From NCBI RefSeq assembly GCF_028372415.1, contig NC_092879.1, positions 96,043,067 to 96,107,066 of the forward strand: a stretch of 64,000 nucleotides of DNA, read 5' to 3'. The translations under genes and the position numbers were made by a program. This stretch comes from Notamacropus eugenii. Taxonomy: Eukaryota; Chordata; Mammalia; Diprotodontia; Macropodidae. The notes below the pieces were generated by a model. It worked only from the letters and a program-made list of their open reading frames with translations, searched no databases and had not been told where the DNA came from. Numbering within the stretch: the stretch's first letter is position 1; each line of letters begins with the position of its first letter. Positions 35,168-45,039 of this stretch are shown here, piece by piece.

Positions 35168-35292
35168 GTTAACAAGCATTTAACAAGTGCTTATTGTGGG
35201 TCAGGTACTGGGCTAAGTACTGCAGATACAAACAAAGCCCATCCTCAAGGAGTTCACAATCTAATGGAGGAGACAATATAAGAATCACCATG
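35168..35292 (+). repeat. Ancient interspersed repeat, short fragment
   Basis: 'acaagtgcttattgtgggtcaggtactgggctaagtactg' followed by 'catcctcaaggagttcacaatctaatggagg'. It lies immediately 5' of the L1 at 35296. Confidence 0.65.
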
Positions 35293-35668
35293 TACAGAAA
35301 CTCCTTCAGATACCTTTAAAAAGAGAATATGAACAAATTTTAGAGTGGCAGAATCCAATAGGAGACAGAGTGTGGAAGATTTCCAGCCCAGGACATCCCA
35401 GAAGGTCGACAGGAAGGATCTGTTACACGGGGCTGGGGGAGTGCAGAGTGCACAGGCTGCACCAGCACAGACTGGACCATAGAGGAGCATAGGGCAGATT
35501 GAATAAGAAGCAGCAGTGCAGATTGTAAAACATATCAGCCCAGGACCAGAGTCTAGTGGAACTGAGTGAGAGAGAAGCTCAGGACCCCAGATAACAGCAG
35601 AAGCTGCTCCTGAGACTATCAGTCTGCAGATTAAATGTCTGTAAGTCACCTACTTAAACTTCTGGGAG

Positions 35669-35677
35669 CCAAGATGG
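35669..35677 (+). promoter_or_regulatory. Second YY1-like box inside the L1 5' UTR
   Basis: gggagccaagatgg about 370 bp into the 5' UTR, in addition to the box expected at the extreme 5' end (missing in this truncated copy but present at 44558-44566 in the sister copy, whose internal box is at 44138-44146). It suggests a new 5' UTR was stacked on an older one. Confidence 0.5.
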
Positions 35678-36311
35678 AGGCATGATCTGTAAGTGCTCTC
35701 CCCGTCCCCTTGTTGACCTTGAAAAACTCAGAGAATTTTTCCCCAGGAAAAATACTGAAATAGTGGGATCAGCCAAAGGGGTAAACAGTCTCTCAATCCC
35801 AGAGGCTAGGAAAATTGCTGTGCCTGAAGGGGACCAGTGCAGGACCAGAGCTGACCCAGAAAACGCCACCTCAGAGAACCAGAAGGAGATCCTGAGCCCC
35901 AGGGAGGTGGAGTCCATAAGCACCAACACTAGGATCCAAGGCAAGCCTCGGAATAGCCAGGGGAATTGGGCAGACATCAGCAGAGATGGGGGTTCACCAA
36001 TTGCTGAGCCTGCCTATGCTCTAGCTCAGGGGAGGAGACATCCTGTGGACACACCATTCCTTCCTCACACCTCATGCCAGGAGCTCCAGGGTAACTCCAG
36101 GGAAATTCAGAAAGACTTTACCTGATCTCAGCTTTGGCACACACCAGCCAGTTCAGCACCAGGTAAATTGCAGCATTCTAGCTTCTAGCTGAAAGAACCA
36201 GAGGCCACAACACACAAAACCTCAAGTTCTCAGAACAAGAACAATCGTAGAGAGCCCCTTGTGCCCCAGAAGCAGAGATCCACGTTAAAAGTCAAGGCAA
36301 AGGCAATCATC

Positions 36312-37345
36312 ATGAGCAAGAAGCAAAACAGAAAAGAAAAGTTCATAGAATCTTACTATGGGGAGAAGGACCAAAACAGGAATACAGAAGAGGTCAGCAT
36401 TGAGACTGTACTCCCATCTGAAACCTCAGAAGGTAATATAAACTGGCCTCAAGACAAAAGAACATTCTTGGAAGAGCTCAAGAAGGATTTTGAAAGCCAA
36501 ATTAGGTAGAAAAAATTGGTCAATGATTTTAAAAATATGAAAAAAAATTTATGAGAATAGCTCCTTAAGAAGGAAAATTGGGCAAATGGAAAAGGAAGCA
36601 CAAAATCTAACTGGGAAAATGGGACAAATGAAAAAGGAGATACAAGAGTTAACTGAAGAAAACAATCTATTAAAAATTACATTTGGGCAAATAGAAGTTA
36701 ATGACTCTATGAGACATCAAGAATCAGTCAAATAGAATCTGAAGAATGAAAAAAATTGAAGAAAATGTAAAATGTCTCATTCGAAAAACAACTAATCTGG
36801 AAACTAGATCCAGGAGAGAAAATCTAAGAATTATTGGTCTACCAGAAAACCATAATAAAAAACAGAGCCTGGAAAATATCTTCCAAAAAATCATCAAGGA
36901 AAACTGCCCTGAGGTCCTAGATGCAGAGGGGAAAAGAATCATCAAAAGGATCCACTGATCACCTCCTGAAAGGGATCCCAAACTGAAAATGCCAGAGAAC
37001 ATTGGTGACAAATTCCAGAACTGTCCAGTTAAGGAGATAATACTGCAAAAAGTCAGAAAGAAACAATTCAAATATCAAGGAACTGCACTTAGGATCACAC
37101 AGGACTTTGCAGCTTATACATTAAAAGACTGAAGGGATTGGAATATGATATTCTGTAAGACAAAGGACTTGGACTGCAACCAAGGATCAATTACTCAGGA
37201 AAACTGAGCATGATATTTCAGGCAAGGAGATGGACATTCAGTGAAATAAGGCATTTCCAGACCTTCCTGAATAAAAGGCCAGATCTCAATAGAAAATTTG
37301 ATCTTCAAATACAAGAATCAAGAGAGGCATAAAAAAGTAAACAGG
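36312..37345 (+). pseudogene. L1 ORF1, broken
   Basis: Starts MSKKQNRKEKFIESYYGEK. The first open segment ends after LEELKKDFESQIR (stop 36507). A frame-shifted coiled coil follows, with repeated KMGQMKKEIQ/LTEENN-type heptads. The RRM-like part at 36746-36958 (LETRSRRENLRIIGLPENHN) ends RIH before a TGA. CTD wording then follows (KEIILQKVRKKQFKYQGT, ITQDFAAYTLKD) with further stops. Its N-terminus differs from the HAL1 ORF1 (MAGEMST type), so this is a different subfamily, yet the pre-CTD stop falls at the same position. Confidence 0.85.
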
Positions 37346-37897
37346 GGAAAAACAATAACAATTTGTTATTCAACATGGGTAAACTATTAACATCTCTACA
37401 GGGGATGATGATACTTGTTAATCTTGAGAACTGTATATTTATTATGATATATCAAAGGGATATACATAGAGAGAGGGAGTGAGTATAAAGTAATTGATGT
37501 GATGATAAAAATGTGATTTAATGGTACATTTTGTAATATGAGATGTGAAAAGGAGGAGGCAGAAAAAGGTAAATTTCATTACAGGAAGAGGCACAAAAAC
37601 ATATTATAGTAGAGGCAAAGAGGGATGGAGATGAGCACTGTTTGAGTTTTACTGTCATCTGATTTGGTTCGAGGAGAGAACAAATTCAGTTAAGTATAGA
37701 AATCTAACTTGCCCTATAGGCAGCAGGAGGAGAAAGGGGAAAGAAAAGGGAGGGGAGATTAAAAGAGAAGGAAGAAGTAGTAAGGGAAAAGGGGAATAAA
37801 AGGGAGGGGGGCTGATAAAAGGGAGGGAAGACTGAGGGAGGCCGTGGTCAAAAATTAAAATTCTACTGTGGAGGGAAAGGGAGAACTAAAAGCATAA

Positions 37898-38105
37898 ATG
37901 GGGGTAAATAGGATGGAGGGAAAGACACAGATAGTAATCATAACTGTGAATGTGAATGGGATGAACTCTCCCATAAAACGGAGATGGATAGCAGAACAGA
38001 TTAAAAACCATAATCCAACAATATGCTGTTTACAAGAAACACCTTTGATACAGGGGGACACACAGGGTAAATGTAAAAGGTTGGTGCAGAATATACTATG
38101 CTTCA
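37898..38105 (+). pseudogene. L1 ORF2 N-terminus (endonuclease start), truncated by deletion
   Basis: Encodes ITVNVNGMNSPIKRRWIAEQ and TICCLQETPL. The conserved Asn of NVNGMNS and Glu of LQET are present. After gcttcag at about 38107 it jumps to SIYYQQSPKARDRKRN, which belongs to the C-terminal end of the reverse-transcriptase domain (FLYITNKAQ region in the copy at 42500). Confidence 0.85.
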
Positions 38106-38464
38106 GTATTTCTATATATTACCAACAAAGCCCAAAAGCAAGAGATAGAAAGAGAAATCCCATTTAAAGCTACAGTAGACAATATTGAATACTGGGAGTC
38201 TAACTGTCAAAACAAACCCAGGGACTACATGAACACAATTACAAAACACTTCCCACAAATAAAGTCATATCTAAGTAAGTGGGAAAACACCAGTTCCTCG
38301 TGGGTAGGCTGAGCTAATATAGTAAAAATGACAATTCTACCTAAATTAATTTACTTATTCATTGCCATACCAATCAAACTACCTAAAAATTATTTTTAGA
38401 GCTAGAAAAAATAATATCAAAATTCATGTGGAAGAACAAAAGGTCCAGAATATGAAAGGAACTA

Positions 38465-39659
38465 ATGAAAAGAAAAGTTAGGGAAGGTGGCCTAGCGCTC
38501 TCAGATCTTAAATTGTATTATAAAGCAGCAATCATCAAAACCACTTGGTACTGGCTAAGAAACAGAGGGGTAGAACAGTGGAAAAAGTTAGGTACTCAAG
38601 ACACAGTAATCAGTGAATATAGCAATCTACTGTTTGATAAGCCCAAGGACCCCAGATTCTGGGATAAGAATTCACTGTTTGATAAAAAATGCTGGGAAAA
38701 CTGGATAACAGTGTGGCAGAAACTGGGCATAGACCAATACCTGACACCGTACACAAGAATAAAGTTCAAATGGATACATGATCTAGGTATAAAGACTGAT
38801 ACAACAGTGTATTTGTCAGATTTATGGAGAATGGAGAAATATATGACCAAACGAGATAGAGAACATTATGAAGTCCAAAATGGATAATGTTGATTACATT
38901 AAATTGAAAATGTTTTGCCCAACCAACCCAATGCAACCAAGATTAGAAGGGAAGCAGAAAACTGGAAAAGAATTTTTGCAACTAGCATCTGTGATAAAGG
39001 TCTTGTTTCTAAAATATATAGAGAATTGAGTCAAATATACAAGTCATTCCTCAATTGATAAACGGTCAAAGGATATGAACAGACAGTTTTCAGAGGAAGA
39101 AATTAAAGCTATCTATAGTCATATGAAAAAATGCTCTAAATCACTATTGATTAGAGAGATGCAAATCAAAACAACTCTGAGGTACCACATCACACCTATC
39201 AGATTGGCTAACATGACAAAACAGGAAGATGATAAATGTTGGAGAAGGTGTAGGAGAGTTGGAACACTAATTCATTGTTGGAGAGCAATTTGGAACTATG
39301 CCCAAAGGGCTACAAAAATGTGCATAACCTTTGATCCTGCAATACTGCTTCTAGGACTGTATCCCCAAGAGATCACAAAAATGGGAAAGGGTCCCACATG
39401 TACAAAAACATTTATAGCAGCTCTCTTTGTGGTGGCCAAGAACTGGAAATCAAGGGGATGCCCATCAATTGGAGAAAGGCTGAATAAATTATGGTATACA
39501 AATGTAATGGAATACTATTGTGCTATAAGAAATGATGACCAAGAAGACTTCAGAGAGACCTGTAAAGACTTATATGAACTGATGCTGAGTGAAAGGAGCA
39601 GAACCAGGAGAACTTTGTTCAAAGCAAAAACCACAGTGTATGAGGAATTTTTCTGGTAG
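38465..39659 (+). pseudogene. L1 ORF2 C-terminal region
   Basis: Two long open segments (38465-38887 and 39075-39659). The first has ALSDLKLYYKAAIIKTTWYW and NRGVEQWKKLGTQDTVISEY. The second keeps the Cys/His knuckle (CWRRCRRVGTLIHCW; CX3CX7HC pattern) and ends LFVVAKNWKSRGCPSIGERL, NKLWYTNVMEYYCAIRND and EEFFW. The C-terminus binds RNA in L1 ORF2p. A frame break lies between the segments, so the protein cannot be made whole from this copy. Confidence 0.88.
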
Positions 39660-39989
39660 ATTTAGTACTTCATTGCAATGCAAGGACTTAAAAAATTCCC
39701 AAAGGACTCTTCAGGCAAAATGCCTTCCACATCCCAAGGAAGAACTATGGAATGTAATAGTAAAATGACTCAGACCTTTTTCTTTTGCGTTATGTTTTGT
39801 TTTATGATATCTCCCATTCATTGTAATTCTTCTATGCAACATGACTCAGGTGAAAATGTATTCATTAGGAATGTTTGTGTAGAAGCTATATAAAATTGTA
39901 TGCCATCTCAGGGAGGGAGGGGAAGAATCTAAGATATATGGAAGTGATTGTAGAACACTGAAAACAAATGAAATAATTTACTTTATTAA

Positions 39990-40900
39990 AAAAAGAAAAC
40001 AGGCATGGGTCAGGTTGTAGGAGTAGAATTGAGAAGACCTGTCAACTTTCTGGATGTGAAAAGTGAGGGAGAAGAAAGAATGGAAGATGACTTTGTGGTC
40101 ACATACCTATGGGATGGGACGAGTAGGAAGAATGATTATAAGTTCAGTTTAGCAAACAAAAAGTTTGAAGCACCTTTTGGATATATTAGATTGAGCCATC
40201 TAGCAGACATCTGGTGACAGAGATACCAGTACTACCTGTACAGATTTAGGCAGCATCTACAGAAAGATGACACCCATGGGAGGAGAGTGAGGTTGCAAAG
40301 CTCCTAGAGAGTACAGAGCTATAGAGGACAGCCATGTTTAAAACATGGGTAACAACCCAGTATAGAAGTGTGAGAAGAAGCAATAAGACAGGTAGGAAGA
40401 GAATCACATGAGGGAGTGTCATAAAAGGCAACAGAGAAGAAAGCCCAAGAGTAGGGGCTGGTCTGCACTGTCCAAAATGAGCCAGAGAGCAAAGAGGAAG
40501 AGAAAGGGTCAGGAGATTCAACAATGAAGAAATTAATGGTAACCTTAGAAGAAGCAGTTTTGGTTGAGTGGTGGGGTCAGAAGCCAGATTGCAAGGGATT
40601 GAGCAGGGAGTGGGTGGTGAGGAAGTGAAAGCTGAATATATATAAAAAGCTCTTTCTAGGAGCTTGGCAGTAAAAGGGAGGAGAGAGAGAGAGAGGATTA
40701 CAGCCTGTGGGAGAGGCAGGGGCAAGTGAAAGATCTTTAAGGACCAGGGAGATTTGGATTGATTTCTAGGCAGTGGGGAGAATGCAGGAGATGCTGAGGA
40801 TTCAGAGATTTGATGTTCCAAAGTGCCATATGGCATCACTGGAAGGCTATGAGTGATCAAGAGAAGCGTTTAATAGGCAGGGAGCAGTTTGGGAAAAAGA
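39990..40900 (+). repeat. Ancient interspersed GA-rich repeat
   Basis: Wording shared with 10600-11410 and 26530-26940: 'gaagcagttttggttgagtggtggggtcagaagcc', 'ttgcaagggattgagcaggga', 'ggagcttggcagtaaaagggagg'. It is long and diverged. The 204-codon Leu-rich minus-strand frame (40246-40860) is its antisense shadow. Confidence 0.6.
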
Positions 40901-41009
40901 AAGTCCAATGAAGCTTTGCAAGCAGGATACAATGAAATCTTCTCCTCCTTTCTTTTACTTCTCCTTCTGCTCCTCAATTCTTTTCACAGCCCACCGTCCA
41001 TCTGTAGTG

Positions 41010-41057
41010 CCTGTGTGTGTGTGTGTGTGTGTGTGTGCGTGCACGTGTGTGTGTATG
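41010..41057. repeat. (TG)n microsatellite
   Basis: About 20 TG units with TGCG and CACG interruptions. Confidence 0.95.
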
Positions 41058-41394
41058 AGGGATAGAAATATGGTCTGGACTTGTGATTTCATTGGCAATT
41101 AAGGACTCCCAGATGAGGAAATACCTTCTAAAAAGTCAGGTTGGCATCCCCTCTGCAATTTATTGTCGTAGAAAAGCCCCTAGGACTTAAGTGGTCAAGT
41201 GACATGTCCAGTATCACAAATGTTAACTGTTATTATTGTCATTATTATATGCACATAAATATATGTAAAGAGAGAAACAGGCTATCAAACTGACAGAAGA
41301 AAGGTTAGGCAAATTCTATAGCAGTGCTCCCCATCTTACCCTTTCCTTCCCAGCTGTCCTGCCATCTACTTTTTCCAATTTAATTCAATTCAGT

Positions 41395-41497
41395 TCAGTT
41401 CACCAAACATTTATTAAGCACCTACCATTGGCCAGGCATTTGGGTTACAGAGAAAAACATAAATAAGCCACCACTACCATCAAGGAGCCTTTAATTC
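41395..41497 (+). repeat. Ancient interspersed repeat, short fragment
   Basis: 'ccaaacatttattaagcacctaccattggccaggcatt' then 'catcaaggagcctttaattc'. It abuts the inverted L1 segment at about 41500. Confidence 0.65.
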
Positions 41498-41509
41498 TTC
41501 TGCTGAAAA

Positions 41510-42118
41510 CTACCTGTTCATATCCTTTGACCATTTATCAATTGGGGAATGACTTGTATTCTTGTACATTTGACCCAGTTCTCTATATATTTTAGAAATG
41601 AGGCCTTTATCACAGACGCTAGTCGCAAAAATTCTTTCCCAGTTTTCTGCTTCCCTCATAATCTTGGTTGCATTAGATTTGGTTGTGCAAAAACTTTTCA
41701 GTTTAGTGTAATCAAAATTATCCATTTTGCACTTCATAATGCTTTCTATCTCTTGTTTAGTCAAAAATTCTTCCTTTCTCCATAAATCTGATAAATACAC
41801 TAATCCTTGCTCCACTAGTTTGTTTATGGTATCAATTTTTATACCTAGACCATGTATCCATTTGGACTTTACTCTTGTGTATGGTGTCAGCCATTGGTCT
41901 ATGCCTAGTTTCTGCCATACTTTTATCCAGTTTTCCCAGTAATTTTTGTCAAACAGTGAGTTCTTACCCCAGCAGCTGAGGTCCTTGGGTTTATCAAACA
42001 ATAGATTGCTATATTCACTGATTACTGTGTCTTGAGTACCTAACTTTTTCCACTGTTCTACCCCTCTATTTCTTAGCCAGTACCAAGTGGTTTTGATGAT
42101 TGCTGCTTTATAATACAA
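41510..42118 (-). pseudogene. L1 ORF2 C-terminal segment
   Basis: An open 202-codon frame: YYKAAIIKTTWYWLRNRGV, then WIHGLGIKIDTINKLVEQGL and LISKIYRELGQMYKNTSHS. It aligns with 38515-39075 of the other L1 copy and keeps a stretch (INKLVEQGLVYLSDLW) that is deleted there. It ends at the inversion boundary before the Cys/His knuckle. Confidence 0.88.
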
Positions 42119-42496
42119 TTTGAGATCTGAGAGGGCTAGCCCACCTTCTCTAGCATTTCTTGTTGTTAGTTCCCTTCATATTCTTGACCTTTTGTTCTTC
42201 CAGGTGAATTCTGATATTATTTTTTCCAGCTCTTGAAAATAGTTATCTGATAGTTTGATTGATATGGCAGTAAATAAGTAAATTAATTTAAGTAGAATTG
42301 TCATTTTTATTATATTGACTCGGCCTACCCACAAGCAACTGATGATTTTCTACTTACTTAGATCTGACTTCATTCGCATGAAAAGTGTTTTGTAATCATG
42401 TTCATATAGTCCCTGGGTTTGTTTTGGCAAGTAGACTCCAAGATATTTTATAGTGTCTACCTTAGCTTTAAATGTGATTTCTCTTTCCATCTCTTG

Positions 42497-43087
42497 CTAT
42501 TGGGCTTTGTTAGTAATGTATAGAAATACAGAAGATTTGTGTGGGTTTATTTTGTAACCTGCAACTTTGCCAAAGTTGTTTATTATTTCAAGTAGTTTTT
42601 TACTTGGTTCTCTAGAATTCTCTAAGTATATCATCATATCATCTGCAAAGAGTGATAACTTAGTTTCTTCTTCGCCTATTCTAATTCCTTCAATTTCTTT
42701 TTCTTCTCCAGTTGCTACAGCTAATATTTCTAATACCATATTGAATAATAGTGGTGATAATGGAAATCCTTGTTTCACCCCTGATCTTATTGGAAATACA
42801 TCTAGCTTCCCTTCATTGCGTATCATGCTTGTTGAGGGTTTTAGATAGATACTGCTTATTTTTTTATGGAAAGTTCCCTTTATTCGTATGCTCTTCAGTG
42901 TTTTTTATGGGAATGGGTGTTGTATTTTGTCAAAAGCTTTTTCTTCATCTATTGAAATAACCATGTGGTTTCTGTTAGGTTTTCTGCACTGGATTGTGAG
43001 GTTTTCATGCCCTAGTACATGGTCAATTCTTGTATATGTGCCAGATACTGCTGAGAAAAAGGTATATTCCTTTCTCTCTCCATTCAA
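42497..43087 (-). pseudogene. L1 ORF2 reverse-transcriptase core
   Basis: The minus strand shows ISIDEEKAFDKIQHPF near 42950-42905. After a break it shows SGVKQGFPLSPLLFNMVLE and KLSLFADDMMIYLENSREPS (42497-42826). The RT motifs (Asp of EKAFDK, QG.PLSP, FADD) are all recognisable, so the polymerase site is intact at residue level although the frame is broken. Confidence 0.88.
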
Positions 43088-43189
43088 TTTTCTTCAGAGA
43101 TCTATCATATCTACCTCATCCAGAGTTTTATTCAACTTCTTTCTTGTTTATTTTCAGGTTAGATTTATCAAGCTCAGTGAGGGGGAGGT

Positions 43190-43493
43190 TTAGGTCCCCA
43201 CTAGTATAGTTTTGCTGTCTATTTCTTCCTGTAACTCCCTTAGCTTCTCCTCTAAGAATTTGGGTGCTATACCACTTGGAGCATATATATTCAGTAATGA
43301 TTTTGCTTCATTTTCTATGGTGCCTTTTAGCAGGATATAATTTCCTTCCTTATCTCTTTTGATTAGATCTCTTTCTGCTTTTCCTTTGTCTGAGATTAGG
43401 ATTGCTATCCCTGCTTTTCTTACATCAGCTGAAGCACAATATATTCTACTCCAGTCTTTTACTCTGCTTTGCTTCTTACTCATGATGATGATG
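43190..43493 (-). pseudogene. L1 ORF1 start fused in frame to the ORF2 endonuclease
   Basis: MSKKQSR (ORF1 N-terminus) runs directly into VKDWSRIYCASADVRKAG and AILISDKGKAERDLIKRDKE, then SLLNIYAPSG of the ORF2 endonuclease, to about VGT. The joint lies at gtaaaag, which resembles both the ORF1 sequence (agaaaagaaaag, 36333-36344) and the ORF2 sequence (gtaaaagg, 38074). A deletion of ORF1, the spacer and the ORF2 start through short homology is the simplest reading. Confidence 0.75.
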
Positions 43494-44137
43494 ATGACCA
43501 TCCTTTTCCTGCCTTTTAAAGCAGAACTCTGTTTCCAGGGCACAAGGGGCTCTGTCCCACACTTTGTGGCCTTGAACTTAAGGCTTTGTGTGTTGTGGTC
43601 TCTGGTTCTTTCAGCTAGAAGCTAAAATTCTGCAGCTTACCTGGTGCTGAGCTGGCTGGTATGAGAAAGTAGAAGCCAGGTGAAATCTTTCTGGGTTTCC
43701 CCAGAGTTGTCCTGGAGCTAGCTGTGTTAAGTGTGGGGGAGGGGTGGTCCAGCCACAGCAGGTCTTCTCTGCTCACCTAGAGCATAGGCAAGCTCAGTGG
43801 TTGGTGATCCTGCCTGTCCTAGTGTCTTCCCGATTCCCCTGGGGTGCTGAAGCATGCCTGGGGTCCTGGTCTTGAAAGTTGGGGGCTCCACCCCTCTGAG
43901 GCTCTGGATCTCCTTCTGGTTTGCTGAGGTAGGACTGTCTGGGACAGTTCTGGTCCTTCAATGGTCCCCTTCAGTCACAGCAAGAGAGACCCTGCTTAGC
44001 GATTTTCCTAGCCTCATTTGCTAAGAGACTGTTTACACTTTGACTGATCCCACTGTTTCAGGATTTTTCTCGGGAAATATTTTATGGGTCTTTCAAGGTC
44101 AACAAAGGGAGGAAGAGACCATTTACCAATCACTCTG

Positions 44138-44146
44138 CCATCTTGG
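44138..44146 (-). promoter_or_regulatory. Internal YY1-like box in the L1 5' UTR
   Basis: ccaagatgg on the minus strand, in a ggagccaagatggc context, about 430 bp inside the element. It is homologous to the box at 35669-35677. Confidence 0.5.
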
Positions 44147-44557
44147 CTCCTGGAAGTTCAAGTAGGTGACTTACAGACATTTAATCTGCAGGTTGATAGT
44201 CTCAGGAGCAGCTGCTGAAGATACCTGGGGCTCCTCTTCTCTCACTTGATCAGTTCCACTGGGCTCCCATCCTGGGCTTACATGCCTGAGATTCTGCAGT
44301 GAGGCTGCTGCCTCAGATCGCCTGGGGCTTCCTGCTCAGTCCTGCCACAGGTGGGGACTCGCTGGTACAGCTGTGTGTTCCTCCAGCCCCATGGAATAGA
44401 TCCTTTCTGTTGACCTTCCAGTCTGTCCTGGGCTGCGAACCTGCCGCAGTCTGTCTCCTATTGGATTCTGTCTCTCCAAAATACAGTCACATTCTCTTTT
44501 TATAGGTATCTGAAGGAGTTTGTCTAAGAGTTTAGGTGAGTAGTTGCTCTCACTCCA

Positions 44558-44566
44558 CCATCTTGG
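44558..44566 (-). promoter_or_regulatory. YY1-like motif at the L1 5' end
   Basis: ccaagatgg on the minus strand, about +14 of the element. Same position as in HAL1 and human L1. Role inferred from human L1. Confidence 0.6.
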
Positions 44567-44589
44567 CTCTGCCTCTCCCCTGCCTGTTT

Positions 44590-45035
44590 TCTTGTCTCCA
44601 TTTATATGAACTGATACTCAGTGAAGTGAGCAGAACCAAGAGAACATTATACACAGTAGCAGCCACAGTACGCAAGGACTGTTTTTGATAGACTTAGCCC
44701 TTCACAGCAATACAAGGACCTAAAACATTTCCAAAGGACTCATGATGCAAAATGCCTTCCACATCCAGAGAAAGAACTATGGAACTGAAACACAGAATGA
44801 AGCAGATTATTTTCTCTTTTGTTATGTTTGTTTTATTTCTCTCATTGTTTATCCCATTCATTTTATTTCTTCTACACAACATGAATAATGTGAAAATGTG
44901 TTTAATAGAAATGTATGTGTAGAGCTCATGTAAGAATTCATGGCATCTTGGGGAAGGAGTGGGAGAAAATTTTTAACTCATAGAAGCAATTGGTGAAAAC
45001 CGAAAACAAATAAATTAATAAATTTGGAGGAAAAA
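44590..45035 (+). mobile_element. L1 3' end (ORF2 end, 3' UTR, A-rich tail)
   Basis: Begins 'tatatgaactgatactcagtgaagtgagcagaacc' (equivalent to 39570). It then runs collinearly with 39570-39985 through 'tgccttccacatccagagaaagaactatgga' and 'gcatcttggggaaggag' to a gaaaacaaataaattaataa tail. Probably the direct-orientation half of the twin-primed L1; an independent 5'-truncated insertion is the alternative. Confidence 0.88.
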
Positions 45036-45039
45036 TGAA

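Larger units (their letters stand above)
35296..39985 (+). mobile_element. L1 element with internal ORF2 deletion, 5' UTR to poly(A)
   Basis: 5' UTR 35296-36311, slightly truncated compared with the copy ending at 44580. Decayed ORF1 36312 to about 37345, purine-rich inter-ORF spacer to about 37897, ORF2 start 37898-38105, then a jump into the end of the reverse-transcriptase domain, ORF2 C-terminus 38465-39659, 3' UTR to about 39968 and A-rich tail. Because 5' and 3' ends are in the same orientation with the middle missing, this is an internal deletion of roughly 1.5-2 kb. It is moderately young: long stretches of ORF2 C-terminus remain open. Confidence 0.88.
41500..44580 (-). mobile_element. 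L1, inverted 5' part (5' UTR, ORF1 start, ORF2)
   Basis: On the minus strand it starts at a true L1 5' end (ggggagaggcagagccaagatgg, about 44580). It has a ~1.1 kb 5' UTR homologous to 35296-36311, begins ORF1 (MSKKQSR at 43493) and joins in frame to the ORF2 endonuclease. It continues through RT and the C-terminal region to about 41506, where it stops without a 3' UTR. A plus-strand L1 3' end follows at once at 44590, as expected for a twin-priming inversion. Confidence 0.85.

Noticed and set aside
40246-40860. 204-codon Leu-rich minus-strand frame resembling a membrane protein
   Set aside because: The apparent hydrophobic segments come from reading a GA-rich ancient repeat backwards. The same repeat elsewhere in the window shows no such frame.
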